A stretch of 64,000 nucleotides of DNA from Patescibacteria group bacterium (GCA_024654525.1 JANLHI010000013.1:1-64000); one strand, 5' to 3'. Counted from the stretch's first letter, positions 41,701-51,571 are shown. A program made the numbers and translations. The notes: a model not told the origin generated them from the letters alone.

Positions 41701-41875
41701 CAAGTGGTTCAGGTTCCAATTCGCCGAAAGGCGAGTATGGGGCGTGAGGCTGAGCCAAAGAACAGTTTTAAATTTGCGACTGATGGAATTTGGGTTGGGG
41801 AATATATCCCAAGACAGATACCATAGTAGTTGGAGTTTATGCTGTTTGCTTAGCCTCGCGAAAGCGAGTTTTTTT
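41701..41875 (+). ncRNA. Candidate structured small RNA, about 175 nt
   Basis: Defined by a promoter and a strong terminator (CTCGC-GAAA-GCGAG followed by seven Ts, 41855-41875). Internal hairpins are CGCC-GAAA-GGCG (41722-41733) and TTGGG/CCCAA around 41794-41812. The 89-residue reading frame here overlaps the promoter and terminator and has no protein-like character. Size is near that of 6S RNA, but I see no clear 6S, SRP, RNase P or tmRNA signature. Identity unknown. Confidence 0.6.
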
Positions 41876-41990
41876 GTTTTTATAGTCCTATCGCTTTTTG
41901 ATCCACGGGTTATGTTATTAAAACTCTTTTTCTGACAATCCTCCTGTTATCCTCACGGACAAAGAGGGTCGAATTGAAAGGGGAAGAGTT
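41876..41990. other. AT-rich intergenic stretch
   Basis: Between the small-RNA terminator and the small ORF. It holds ATTGAAAGGGGAA (41973-41985), repeated exactly before the gene at 45761, which looks like a shared ribosome-binding context. No other gene or clear promoter is visible. Confidence 0.4.
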
Positions 41991-42089
41991 ATGGAAATTT
42001 TGGAAAGGTCGACGGCTAAAATAATCATTGGAATTTACAAAACAATCTGGATTTTTCTATGTGCGTTTTGTAATGCCATTGATGATTAA
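41991..42089 (+). CDS. Small ORF, 32-residue hydrophobic peptide
   Basis: MEILERSTAKIIIG at the start, then one hydrophobic helix (IYKTIWIFLCAFCNAI) and an acidic end. AAAGGGG lies eight bases before the ATG, a better ribosome site than most genes here have. It precedes the large surface-protein gene by 43 bases and could be a leader or membrane peptide. Short length makes chance possible. Confidence 0.4.
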   Translation: MEILERSTAKIIIGIYKTIWIFLCAFCNAIDD

Positions 42090-42132
42090 GGTCGATAATT
42101 GGATAAATGTCGAAAATAAGAAACTAAACTAA

Positions 42133-45100
42133 ATGAGTACATTCGGTAAGAAATTTGTTTCAATTGCGCTCATGGCGACCGTCACTGTATGGGCGTCAGG
42201 AGCACTTCTTTTCGTGCCGGCAGCGAATGCACAATCATCGTCTGATCTTCAGGCGCAGATTGCGCAACTTCTGGCGCAGATTCAGCAACTCCAAGCGCAG
42301 CTTAATACTGCACAAGGAGGGACAGCTATGATGTCTTCATCTCTTGATATTACTCGCGACCTCACCGTGGGAAGTACGGGGGACGATGTCAAAAAACTTC
42401 AGCAATGGTTGAACGCAAACGGCGCAAAGATTGCTGACAGTGGTGCGGGTTCTCCGGGGAACGAAACTACGTTTTTCGGTCCTTTGACGCAAACTTCACT
42501 TGGAAAGTGGCAGGCGGCGCACAATGTGTCGCCACCAGCGGGATACTTCGGGCCTGTGACACGTGCGAAGATTTCTTCGCTCGCGTCCGCAACCCCGTCG
42601 ACACCGCCGTCAACTCCGAACACCCCGTCGACACCGCCGTCAACTCCGTCAGTTCCAGCTCCATCAGCCGGTTTGGCGGTAGGCATTTCTTCGCAGAATC
42701 CGGCAGCGGGTTCTCTTATCTCGTCTTCGGGGAGTGCGGCGGCACGGGTTCCCGTGCTTGCAGTAAGCCTTACGGCGGGAACGGCGAGTGGTATGACAGT
42801 GAACGCGCTTAAGTTTCACAAAACAGGCGTGCTTTCCGACAGTTCAATTTCAGGCGCATACGTTGAAGAAAGTGGCAAGGTTCTCTCACAATACACGTCG
42901 ATTTCAAACGGCGTGGTTTCGTTCCCGGGGCTTTCGTTAAACATTGCCGCGGGACAGACAAGACACCTTACTCTTTCGATTGACCCTGCGCAGGCATTGT
43001 ATGCGGGAAATACGGTTGGATTTGCTATGACTAGCACTTCTGACGTATCGGCGACAGATGCCACAGGTGCGGCGGTTACCCCTTCGGGCAGCTTCCCTCT
43101 TAACGGCAACACGTTCACGGTTACTTCTGTATCAAACCCATCAATCGCATCGTTGACGGTTGCATCGTCCTCGATCGGTACGACGGTATATGCAGGAACC
43201 AAGAATGTAATCGTCGGTGCATGGAGCTTGACGGGTTCAAACAGCAAAATCTGGCTTAAAGGTATCAACTTTAAAGTAATCGGTTCTGCCAATAAGTCGG
43301 ATATACAGAACATCAAGCTTTATGTGAATGGCACGCAAACAGGACAGACCATTCCGGTTCTTTCTGCTGACGGCCAAGCATATTTTGATCTTTCGGCGGC
43401 TCCCGGAACCATCAACACGGGCTCGAACAATGTTCAGGTCTATGCTGATGTCATGGGTTCTCCGAACTTCAATTTCCAGTTCGAAATCTTGAACGCGTAT
43501 GACATTCTCGCGGTTGACTCACAATACAATGTGCCGGTTACTGCGGGGTCGAATACGGGAACACAGGTTTCGATCAACGCAGGAAGCGTAACGGTGACTG
43601 CGGCGTCTGATACGCCGACAGGAAACATTGCAACGGGACAAACAAGTGTCACGCTTGCAAAATACACCGTATACGCGGCGGGTGAACCGGTAAAAGTAAA
43701 GTGGCTTACGTTCCAGCTTGCATTTACATCCGCGACAAGCACGCTTGATAACATGATCAAGAATGTGCACTTGGATGACGATGCGGGTGGGCAGGTAGGA
43801 ACGACAATCTCGTCGCTTCAAACCACCGCCACTTGTACGGGTACCGCGTTCTCCTCGGCAACTACGACGGCAACCAACTGTTTCGGATCTTCGGGTTCTC
43901 CGATTAACTACATCATTCCGGCAAACACCACACGGGTGCTTTCCTTGAAGGGTGACGTGCAATCGGTAACCGCGGCATTCTCGACAGTAAAAGCGACTCT
44001 CACCGCAGGTTCGTCGAACTTGCAGGGGTTGATTTCTTCGGCGACTGCTTCAAGCGGTTCAGCATCGGGTAGTGCATTGACGCTCGCGTCAAGCGCGCTT
44101 ACGGTGGCGAAGAATTCTGCCGTAGGTTCGGTAACTGTTGCAAAAGGCGCCGGCAATCAGAAGGTTGGATCGTACGCGTTCTCGGCTTCATCGGCTGAAG
44201 GCGTGACGGTTTCAAACCTTACGGTTGCATTGGGTGCCGCTGGCGCGCTGTTCCAGAACTTGAAAGTAAAAATTGGCGACAGCCAGTTCGGAAACACGAC
44301 GCAAACGCTTGCAAACAGCGGATCATACTCGTTCTCCGGGACACCGTTTACGGTGCCTGCAGGAAACACGACGTATGTTGACGTGTATGCAGACGTACTC
44401 TCGTCAGCATCGGCGGGAACCAAAACCGCGATCACCACGCTTAGTGGTTGTTCAGGTTCTGGATTGTCTTCGTATACCGCGGTAAGCTGTACCTCAACAG
44501 CCGGTCAAGATGTGGTGGTTGCGGGCCAGTCCACGGTGGATGTATCGCTTGACTCATCGCTTACTCCGGCAGCCGGACAAATAGTGATGGGATCGAACGG
44601 CATCACACTCGCCGCATTCCGTCTTACGGAAACAACGAACATCGAAGACATAAAGATTACGGACTTGAATGTCTTTCAACAGGTAGCCGCAACGTCCACT
44701 ACAAAGTCGGCGTTCGGAAACTTGAAGCTTTACACGTCTGACGATCTTGTGAATGCGATCGCAACAGCGGGTTCAGCAAACGAAGCGGCATCAAGTTCGA
44801 ATCCTGGTTTCGGGTACTACTATGCGTTCCACTTCACAAGTCCGGTCGTAGTGCCGCAGTCTAATGCGGTCTCGCTTGTCTTGAAGGGTGATGTGTCGTC
44901 CTACAACTCCTCGGGAGCAACAGACAACACGACTCACGTCTTCAAGATCGCGACTTCGACCGATACGGCAAACGACACGCTTGCCGAAACGATAGTGGCG
45001 CTTGGATCCACTTCGAACAACACGTCTTCAATCTCGTTTACCACGCCGAATGCCAACGCTTTAACAGTATTGCGCACGAAGCTTACGGTAACGGGTACGA

Positions 45101-45600
45101 ATGCGGCAACAACTGCACGCACGCAAACTGCAGTTGACGATATCGGTACGATTAACTTCGCCGCCGATTCAGCGGGAGCATTGCAACTTAGTTCGGTCAC
45201 TATCACGTTTGCGGGGTCAGCTCCGTCAACGACGAACTTCTACAATGCAACCTCGACAGCAACGGGAGCGTGTGCCACTTGTTACGTGACACTTTACGAC
45301 ACGAACAATGGGACAACATATAACCCGATTGCATCGTCAACGACAAGCTTGTCCTTTGATCTTGGCAATTACAGTCTGACTGCCAATACGTCAAAGAGCT
45401 TTACGCTCCGCCTCAACACTGCGCAATCCGGCGTATTGGTTGCAGCCGGATCGGCAAGCACGGCGCACAGCTTGTCTGCAACGATTTCTGCTGCGGGTAA
45501 CGTGACATGGGTTGACGCGTTGTCGGGAGGCTCTACAGGACTTTCACTTCCTGCGGCAGCCGTACCGGTTACAATCAGTTCTGTCTCGTACACCTACTAG
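42133..45600 (+). CDS. Large surface protein with peptidoglycan-binding domain
   Basis: 1155 residues: signal peptide (about 1-33, ending ANAQSS), coiled coil (QAQIAQLLAQIQQLQAQL), PG-binding-1-type domain (about 75-150; VGSTGDDVKKLQQWLNANG), a Thr/Pro/Ser linker made by a 26-bp direct repeat (42593-42618, 42623-42648), then about 950 residues of Ser/Thr/Ala-rich beta domains. It resembles an S-layer or major wall protein. A clear terminator follows; no ribosome site precedes the ATG. Codon choice is uniform, as in highly expressed genes. Confidence 0.85.
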   Translation: MSTFGKKFVSIALMATVTVWASGALLFVPAANAQSSSDLQAQIAQLLAQIQQLQAQLNTAQGGTAMMSSSLDITRDLTVGSTGDDVKKLQQWLNANGAKIADSGAGSPGNETTFFGPLTQTSLGKWQAAHNVSPPAGYFGPVTRAKISSLASATPSTPPSTPNTPSTPPSTPSVPAPSAGLAVGISSQNPAAGSLISSSGSAAARVPVLAVSLTAGTASGMTVNALKFHKTGVLSDSSISGAYVEESGKVLSQYTSISNGVVSFPGLSLNIAAGQTRHLTLSIDPAQALYAGNTVGFAMTSTSDVSATDATGAAVTPSGSFPLNGNTFTVTSVSNPSIASLTVASSSIGTTVYAGTKNVIVGAWSLTGSNSKIWLKGINFKVIGSANKSDIQNIKLYVNGTQTGQTIPVLSADGQAYFDLSAAPGTINTGSNNVQVYADVMGSPNFNFQFEILNAYDILAVDSQYNVPVTAGSNTGTQVSINAGSVTVTAASDTPTGNIATGQTSVTLAKYTVYAAGEPVKVKWLTFQLAFTSATSTLDNMIKNVHLDDDAGGQVGTTISSLQTTATCTGTAFSSATTTATNCFGSSGSPINYIIPANTTRVLSLKGDVQSVTAAFSTVKATLTAGSSNLQGLISSATASSGSASGSALTLASSALTVAKNSAVGSVTVAKGAGNQKVGSYAFSASSAEGVTVSNLTVALGAAGALFQNLKVKIGDSQFGNTTQTLANSGSYSFSGTPFTVPAGNTTYVDVYADVLSSASAGTKTAITTLSGCSGSGLSSYTAVSCTSTAGQDVVVAGQSTVDVSLDSSLTPAAGQIVMGSNGITLAAFRLTETTNIEDIKITDLNVFQQVAATSTTKSAFGNLKLYTSDDLVNAIATAGSANEAASSSNPGFGYYYAFHFTSPVVVPQSNAVSLVLKGDVSSYNSSGATDNTTHVFKIATSTDTANDTLAETIVALGSTSNNTSSISFTTPNANALTVLRTKLTVTGTNAATTARTQTAVDDIGTINFAADSAGALQLSSVTITFAGSAPSTTNFYNATSTATGACATCYVTLYDTNNGTTYNPIASSTTSLSFDLGNYSLTANTSKSFTLRLNTAQSGVLVAAGSASTAHSLSATISAAGNVTWVDALSGGSTGLSLPAAAVPVTISSVSYTY

Positions 45601-45653
45601 TAGAGTGTGCAGAGAAAAAGATTCGGTGGCGTAATTGCGTCGAATCTGAAAAC

Positions 45654-45687
45654 AATAACAGCCCGAAAGGGCTGTTATTGTTTTTTT
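45654..45687 (+). terminator. Strong terminator after surface-protein gene
   Basis: AATAACAGCCC-GAAA-GGGCTGTTATT forms an 11-pair stem, followed by G and seven Ts. Confidence 0.95.
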
Positions 45688-45760
45688 GCATTCTCCATTG
45701 CTGGTTGCTGATTTATGCGTGCGTTGCTATATTGAGCAAGATTGAAAGGGGAATATATCC

Positions 45761-48070
45761 ATGCATCGAAACACACTCATCGCTATTATCAAAACGCTGG
45801 TTTTCGCGGTGATTATAGGTACGCCTCTTCTCTATTTTCCGTGGGGAGTATATCCCTATATTATCGTGAAGCAATCGTTTTTTCAGGCATTGATTGAAGT
45901 TATGTTTGCGTTATGGGCGATACTCGCCTATACCACGCCGAAGTATCGTCCCCGCAAAACCCCCTTGCTTATTGCAGGAGGAGTGTTCCTTATGGTACTT
46001 TCTCTTGCGGCGCTATTCGGCGCAGATCCGTGGAGGAGTTTTTGGTCATCCTACGAACGTGGCGCCGGTGTGGTGGCTTTTTACCATCTTTTTGCTTTTG
46101 CGCTTATTCTCTCTTCTCTCACGAAAGAAATTCCTTGGAAAAAATTGTGGTATTCCTCAATTGCCGTGTCGCTATGTCTGGACGTGATTGCGTTCGTCCA
46201 ACTTCATATTCCTGCGCTATTACTTATTGAAGATCCGGGAAGCCGTCCGGGGGCCACGTTTGGGAATCCGACGTTTCTCACGGGATATCTGGTATTTCAA
46301 GTGTTTTTGATTGTCTATCTTGTATTGGATATGGCGAGAGGTATGCAGAAAGAGGATGAATCTCCTCGGTATTTCAAATCGAAAATGATTTTTCTCGGAG
46401 TCGCATTTATAGCCGATATCGTCATGATTTTCTTTGCGCAAACACGAGGAGATATCGTGGCGCTCATGGCGGGATTCCTTGTCCTTTTTATTGCGCTGTT
46501 TCTTTCTCCTCCTCATTTTTTTCCACGCCCGTGGAATTCGCGAAGAGCATATGCAATTTGTCTTACTGTACTGCTTGTGTCGGGCGGAATATTTTTTGTC
46601 ACGCGCTCGTCTCCGGTATGGTCTTATGTGCCGGGGCTTTCTCGTTTCCAGTCCATCCCCCTTTCTCTTGATGCGCTGGAACACTCTGGAATCGCGCCGC
46701 GTATTTTTGCGCTTCGCGCGGCATGGCTCGGATTTCTTGAGAGGCCAATTTTGGGATGGGGTCCCGAAAACTACAATATTGTATTCAATAAGCATTACGA
46801 TCCGCGCAGTTTGGAATATTCATATAATGAAACTCTTTTCGATAAACCTCACAATACATTAGTGGAATATCTTGTCGGAGGAGGAATTCTTTTGTTCCTT
46901 GCATTATGCGCACTATTCGCGAGCGCAACATACGAGGCGTTGCGATGCGGAGATAAAATATGGATACTTGTCTTCCCTGCTCTTTTGGTTGCGTATATTA
47001 CCGGCGGACTTTTCATATTTGAGACAATAGGAGTGCTTGTTATGGTGTATGCGGTATTTGGCATGATAGATGGAATGCACAAGAGTTACACTTCTCGTTC
47101 CATGAAGGAAGAAAAAATAAATGCTTTATTATCGCATTCCCGAAGGGATATTCGGAGTGTCACGGTTGCGGTGGCGGTGATTGGAAGCGGTATTCTTGCG
47201 TGGTATGTGAATGGGGGGCAGGTAATGGCATCGTATCGGGGATACCGGAGTTTCAGTTATTTTTTACAACAAGATATTAAAGAAGGAATAAAGAGTTTCA
47301 AAGATTCGGTAGCAATACCAAATCCGTATTCATGGAACTTTGCGAGAGATTATGCGATTGCGGTTGCAGGCCAATATTTTAATTATCCGGGAACCGTGTC
47401 AGACGCCGATGTGCTTGATGCTGTTGCCGCAATGGAGTCAGTGAGGGATGAGCATCCTCATGACGCGTTTAATCACTACGAACTTGCAAATCTTTACAAT
47501 GAAGTGGCGCGTATAGATATAGAAAAATATACGGCAGCCGCGGAACGAGAATTGGATATTGCGTTTACACAAAGTCCGCGTAGACAGGTGATATATTTCT
47601 ATTTAGCGAAGACGTTCACTATAAAAGGGGAATATGATCGTGCATTTATTGCGCTTAAAAAAGCGCTCGACGAAGATCCTAAAGTCCCCGATGCACATTT
47701 CTATTATGGGATTTTGGCATATGGCACGGGAGATTTCGATCTTGGATATAAGGAAATTAAAACCGCAATTGATATGGGGAGGGAATGGATAAATTTCAAT
47801 GAAGCGAGAGTGGTGGGGAATTTCTTTGCAGGGTCGGGGCATGTCGATGATGCGATACTTGCCTATCATACTGCGCTTGGCATTAACTCCGATGACCTAC
47901 AGTCGGCAACAAGCCTTGGATTGGCGTATTATCAAAAAAAAGATATCGTGAATGCGCATAAGTATTTAAGTGATGTTGCCGCTCGTGTGAACATGAGTAA
48001 GTTGCCAGATTACGCCGTGCGTATAAAGCCGGTGTTGGATGCCTTGGGAATTTCGAATTCCCCTCAATAG
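45761..48070 (+). CDS. O-antigen ligase-type membrane protein with TPR tail
   Basis: 769 residues: about 11-12 membrane helices (about 1-490) with the Wzy_C-type loop (PGSRPGATFGNPTFLTGYLV; ILGWGPENYNIVFNKHYDP; FDKPHNTLVEYLVGGGIL), then TPR-like helices (about 550-769; YYLAKTFTIKGEYDRAF-type units, PDAHFYYGILAYGTGDFDL). It likely transfers or polymerises glycan at the cell surface. AAAGGGG precedes the ATG. It is followed 12 bases later by a paralogue, so the pair arose by tandem duplication. Confidence 0.85.
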   Translation: MHRNTLIAIIKTLVFAVIIGTPLLYFPWGVYPYIIVKQSFFQALIEVMFALWAILAYTTPKYRPRKTPLLIAGGVFLMVLSLAALFGADPWRSFWSSYERGAGVVAFYHLFAFALILSSLTKEIPWKKLWYSSIAVSLCLDVIAFVQLHIPALLLIEDPGSRPGATFGNPTFLTGYLVFQVFLIVYLVLDMARGMQKEDESPRYFKSKMIFLGVAFIADIVMIFFAQTRGDIVALMAGFLVLFIALFLSPPHFFPRPWNSRRAYAICLTVLLVSGGIFFVTRSSPVWSYVPGLSRFQSIPLSLDALEHSGIAPRIFALRAAWLGFLERPILGWGPENYNIVFNKHYDPRSLEYSYNETLFDKPHNTLVEYLVGGGILLFLALCALFASATYEALRCGDKIWILVFPALLVAYITGGLFIFETIGVLVMVYAVFGMIDGMHKSYTSRSMKEEKINALLSHSRRDIRSVTVAVAVIGSGILAWYVNGGQVMASYRGYRSFSYFLQQDIKEGIKSFKDSVAIPNPYSWNFARDYAIAVAGQYFNYPGTVSDADVLDAVAAMESVRDEHPHDAFNHYELANLYNEVARIDIEKYTAAAERELDIAFTQSPRRQVIYFYLAKTFTIKGEYDRAFIALKKALDEDPKVPDAHFYYGILAYGTGDFDLGYKEIKTAIDMGREWINFNEARVVGNFFAGSGHVDDAILAYHTALGINSDDLQSATSLGLAYYQKKDIVNAHKYLSDVAARVNMSKLPDYAVRIKPVLDALGISNSPQ

Positions 48071-48082
48071 ACGCATATTTCA

Positions 48083-50326
48083 ATGCAATCAAAAACACTT
48101 CTCAAAATAACCAATTTTTTCTTCTATGTGCTGATTGTAGGTACCCCCCTTTTTTATTATAGGTGGGGAGTATATCCTTACGGACTTTCAAAGAGCTTGT
48201 TTTTCCAAGGAGTAGCCGAATGTTTTTTCGTGTCATGGCTTATTCTTGCGATATATGACAAGCGGTTCCGTCCTTCGTGGACACCGCTTATGAAGGTGTT
48301 CGCGGGTTTTGGAACAGTATTGATTATTACCACGGTTGCCGGAGTGGATCCGTGGAGGAGTTTTTGGTCTACGCAGGAACGTGCCGTTGGCGTATTTACC
48401 ATACTTCATCTTCTCGCAATAACCGTTGCGATAAGCGGACTTGCTCGCGTGATCAAAATGAATAAGTTTCTCTATGTGTCGCTTGGTACTGCGGCAATAG
48501 TGGGAATCATCTCATTTTTTCAGGTGTATGACCCCGGATTTCTTATAAGCGCTGATGGAGGAAAGCGTCCGGGAAGCACGTTCGGAAACCCCACATTTCT
48601 CGCGGGGTATATTGTGCCACATATTTTTCTTACCCTATATTTATTTTTACAATTATGGCAAGCGCGCATAGGAAAAAAAATGGCGTATTGGGGTCTTGCA
48701 TTGCTCCTTGCGGTAAATGTGGGGACATTGTTTGTTACGCAAACGCGAGGTGATATTCTTGGGGTGATAGCAGGAGCCGTAGCATTGCTTATAATTTTTG
48801 CCGTACGCCCTCTTTCTCTCTCCGGAGTATTTGGAAAGAGAACGATATATATTGCGATATGCGTTTTAATACTTATTTCAGGAAGTGTGTTTTGGATCAC
48901 GCGTACACACTCATTGTGGAGCGTGGTTCCTGGTCTTGAGCGGTTTCAGAGTGTTTCCCTTAATGACCGCTCTCTTGTGCCTCGTTTTATTGCACTTAAT
49001 GCGGCATGGGAAGGATTCAAAGAGCGTCCGTTGCTTGGATGGGGATGGGATAACTTCAACATAGTATTCAATAAGCATTATGATCCTCGTGCGCTTGAGT
49101 CGGATTATGGAGAGACTCGCTTTGATAAACCTCATAATTTTGTATTGGAATACCTTGTGATAGGAGGCGTGTTGCTGGGATTTGCATATTTGGCGGTGTT
49201 CGTTGCGTTATTTTTTGGATTATGGCGGATGCGCAATCGTATATGGGGGAGTATTATGGTTGCCGCGATTGTAGCGTATATTGTAAGAAGTCTTTTTGTG
49301 TTTGAAACCATAGGACCTCTTCTCATGCTATATCTCGTAATAGGACTTACGGATGGCATGCGCGTGCGGGAAAAAAGCGACGCCAGCGTTTTAGAGGAAG
49401 GAAATGTCCGAGTGTCTCAAGGAATGCTCGTTGCGGGAGTTGTTGCCGTTATCATCCCTCTCTATGGAGTGAATATACTTTCGTTCCAAGCGTCACATTA
49501 TCAGTTCCTTGGATTTAATAGTTTCTCCAACGGGCACCCCACTGTTGCTATTCAAAACTTTAAAAAAGCATTGAATAATTGGAGTCCATACAGATGGAAT
49601 CTTAAGCGTGATTATGCGACTGCGGTCGCGGAGGCGTATTTTTACAATCCCGACAAAATATCTTCCGATGATGCATGGAGGGCTATTCGTGCGATGGAGG
49701 AAGTAGTGCAGGAGCATCCGCAGGACGCATATAACCACTATGCGCTGGTGGATATGTATAACCAGATATCCGATCTTTCTCCGGAGGTGCTTCTTCCTGC
49801 GGCGGAACGAGAAGCGGCGATTGCGTTGCAATTAAGTCCTCAAAGACAAGAGGTTTATTTTTCACTTGCGAAAACCTATGTGCTTGAAGGAAGAAATGAG
49901 GAGGCTCAAGCATTGTTGGAAAAAGCCATAGCGCTCGATCCGGATGTAGCCGATGCCCATTTTTATTACGGACTTGTGTTATTTACCACAAACAATCTTA
50001 CTAAGGGGTATGACGAGATACAAAAGGGTCAAGCATTGGGAAGAATATGGAAAAATCATAATGAAATGCGTGTGGTGGCGAATTATTTTGCCGATGCAGG
50101 ACACCTTAATGAAGCAATCGCGTTATATGAAAAAGTGGTAGTAATTGACGTGAAAGATTTGGAAGCACGATCAAAACTTGGGATAGCGTATTTTATACAA
50201 GGGGATAGAGATCGTGCAAAACTGCATCTCGAAATAGTGAATCGTGAGTTTGATCTCACAAAAAGTCCTTCGTATCAGGACATCAAACCGATACTTGACG
50301 CATTGGGTATTACGTTGGATAAATGA
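48083..50326 (+). CDS. O-antigen ligase-type membrane protein with TPR tail, paralogue
   Basis: 747 residues with the same plan as its neighbour: N-terminal TM part, Wzy_C-type motifs (KRPGSTFGNPTFLAGYIV; LLGWGWDNFNIVFNKHYDP; FDKPHNFVLEYLVIGG), then TPR tail (VYFSLAKTYVLEGRNEEAQ; PDVADAHFYYGLVLF). The two differ enough to suggest different substrates or linkages. It lacks a ribosome site and probably shares the upstream transcript. Confidence 0.85.
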   Translation: MQSKTLLKITNFFFYVLIVGTPLFYYRWGVYPYGLSKSLFFQGVAECFFVSWLILAIYDKRFRPSWTPLMKVFAGFGTVLIITTVAGVDPWRSFWSTQERAVGVFTILHLLAITVAISGLARVIKMNKFLYVSLGTAAIVGIISFFQVYDPGFLISADGGKRPGSTFGNPTFLAGYIVPHIFLTLYLFLQLWQARIGKKMAYWGLALLLAVNVGTLFVTQTRGDILGVIAGAVALLIIFAVRPLSLSGVFGKRTIYIAICVLILISGSVFWITRTHSLWSVVPGLERFQSVSLNDRSLVPRFIALNAAWEGFKERPLLGWGWDNFNIVFNKHYDPRALESDYGETRFDKPHNFVLEYLVIGGVLLGFAYLAVFVALFFGLWRMRNRIWGSIMVAAIVAYIVRSLFVFETIGPLLMLYLVIGLTDGMRVREKSDASVLEEGNVRVSQGMLVAGVVAVIIPLYGVNILSFQASHYQFLGFNSFSNGHPTVAIQNFKKALNNWSPYRWNLKRDYATAVAEAYFYNPDKISSDDAWRAIRAMEEVVQEHPQDAYNHYALVDMYNQISDLSPEVLLPAAEREAAIALQLSPQRQEVYFSLAKTYVLEGRNEEAQALLEKAIALDPDVADAHFYYGLVLFTTNNLTKGYDEIQKGQALGRIWKNHNEMRVVANYFADAGHLNEAIALYEKVVVIDVKDLEARSKLGIAYFIQGDRDRAKLHLEIVNREFDLTKSPSYQDIKPILDALGITLDK

Positions 50327-50371
50327 GGAAAAATGAATTCAGGTTTCAGATGTGCAAAGAGGGGTTGATTT

Positions 50372-50383
50372 TGCTACACTAAT
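50372..50383 (+). promoter_or_regulatory. Possible extended -10 before HU gene
   Basis: TTGC then TACACT near 50370-50380, about 70 bases before ATG 50451, so HU mRNA would have a leader of roughly 65 nt. No ribosome site is obvious. Confidence 0.35.
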
Positions 50384-50450
50384 TGGTAGAGTAAATGTGT
50401 TGCGAGGTTGAAAGACAAAAGGTCGCTTAATTGTTTGGTAATAAATATCA

Positions 50451-50726
50451 ATGACAAAAGATGGATTGGTAGAAGCGGTAATGAAAGCCGCAGAAATTGA
50501 AACGAAAGCTGCAGCGCATCGTGCGGTGGAAGGAGTTTTCGACACGATTACCAAGGCATTAGGCCGTGGAGAGGATGTAGCAATCACGGGCTTTGGTACA
50601 TTCCGCATAGTGAAGCGTGCCGCTCGACAAGGTAGGAATCCTAAAACGGGAGAGACCATCCAAATTGCCGCGTCGACAAAGCCTAAGTTTCGAGCAGGAA
50701 AGCTTTTGAAAGAGGCAGTTCAATAA
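50451..50726 (+). CDS. HU-family DNA-binding protein
   Basis: 91 residues with HU motifs: TKDGLVEAVMKAAEIETKAA, GEDVAITGFGTFRIVKRAAR, and the arm GRNPKTGETIQIAASTKPKF. It bends and packages DNA as a dimer. Bordered by a terminator; single copy in this window. Confidence 0.95.
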   Translation: MTKDGLVEAVMKAAEIETKAAAHRAVEGVFDTITKALGRGEDVAITGFGTFRIVKRAARQGRNPKTGETIQIAASTKPKFRAGKLLKEAVQ

Positions 50727-50747
50727 GCCTTTTCTTTAGTTGAATTT

Positions 50748-50785
50748 AAAACACCGCCTTGTGAGGAGGCGGTGTTTTGATTTTA
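50748..50785. terminator. Bidirectional terminator after HU gene
   Basis: AAAACACCGCC pairs with GGCGGTGTTTT around nine bases, T-rich on both outer sides. It serves HU and the convergent minus-strand unit. Confidence 0.88.
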
Positions 50786-50802
50786 GGAGTTTGTGTAATC
50801 TC

Positions 50803-51564
50803 TTATTTATTCCTTTGAGGAAGAATTACGTTGATAGAGTCACTTAATTTGATGAATGTCTGATAGGTGATTGCCAGTGCATCAAGGGAATATTTTATAA
50901 ACGAAGAAGGATTACTTCCATTGATAAGTGCGGATCCCGCTTGTGCATTGAATCCTTGCGCAGTTTGGAAATGAGAGGCAGATTCCTCGAATAGGGCTTG
51001 TATACCAGTTTGGTCAATTATCTTGAGAAGTTGTACATTTCTGCGAAGTTCCTGCAATCGATTGGAAGCGATATCCATAAATCTTTTATTGTTAGCCCAT
51101 GCAATAAACATGCGAATACGTTCTTGTTGGGGAAGGAAGGTGTTCATTCTCCATTCTCTCACATCACGGGCGATGTCTTTAGATCCTTGAATTCCTGCAG
51201 TGGCAATGTATTCGCGTTCCGTTTGATAGTATCGCGAAGCGTCATTGAGGGAAATGATGAGGTGTTCATACACGGTTTGCATTGTGGTGTCGTTCACGTG
51301 GATGCCTTCCATGTCTGTGCGGAGTCTTTGCACTTCCTCGTCAAGACAATCAAGGATGGAAAAAATGGCGCTTCTGCGCACTTCAAGTTCTTCGCGTATC
51401 GCATCTTGGCTGTTCGAGTTTGAAAATTTTCGCAATGCGTCGAATACCTTTGTGTCAACAACACATGAAGACGACTGAAGGGGGGATTCCGCATGTGCAA
51501 TCATATGGGAGGATGCAAAAGAAAGTGCGGTTACGCAGAGAGCGATACGTGCAATGTATTTCAT
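50803..51564 (-). CDS. Exported helical protein of sigma-factor unit
   Basis: About 253 residues from ATG 51564: signal peptide (MKYIARIALCVTALSFASS, ending AHAESP) and a long, mostly helical body (EELEVRRSAIFSILDCLDEE; ERIRMFIAWANNKRF). Two Cys in the first part. It lies seven bases after the putative anti-sigma gene and may sense envelope state; that is inference from position. ATG 51603 would put the start inside the previous gene. Confidence 0.65.
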   Translation of the reverse strand: MKYIARIALCVTALSFASSHMIAHAESPLQSSSCVVDTKVFDALRKFSNSNSQDAIREELEVRRSAIFSILDCLDEEVQRLRTDMEGIHVNDTTMQTVYEHLIISLNDASRYYQTEREYIATAGIQGSKDIARDVREWRMNTFLPQQERIRMFIAWANNKRFMDIASNRLQELRRNVQLLKIIDQTGIQALFEESASHFQTAQGFNAQAGSALINGSNPSSFIKYSLDALAITYQTFIKLSDSINVILPQRNK

Positions 51565-51571
51565 AAGTATG

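Noticed and set aside
41666..41935. 89-codon ORF over the small-RNA region
   Set aside because: It starts in the promoter, crosses the terminator hairpin and T run, and has no family-like features.
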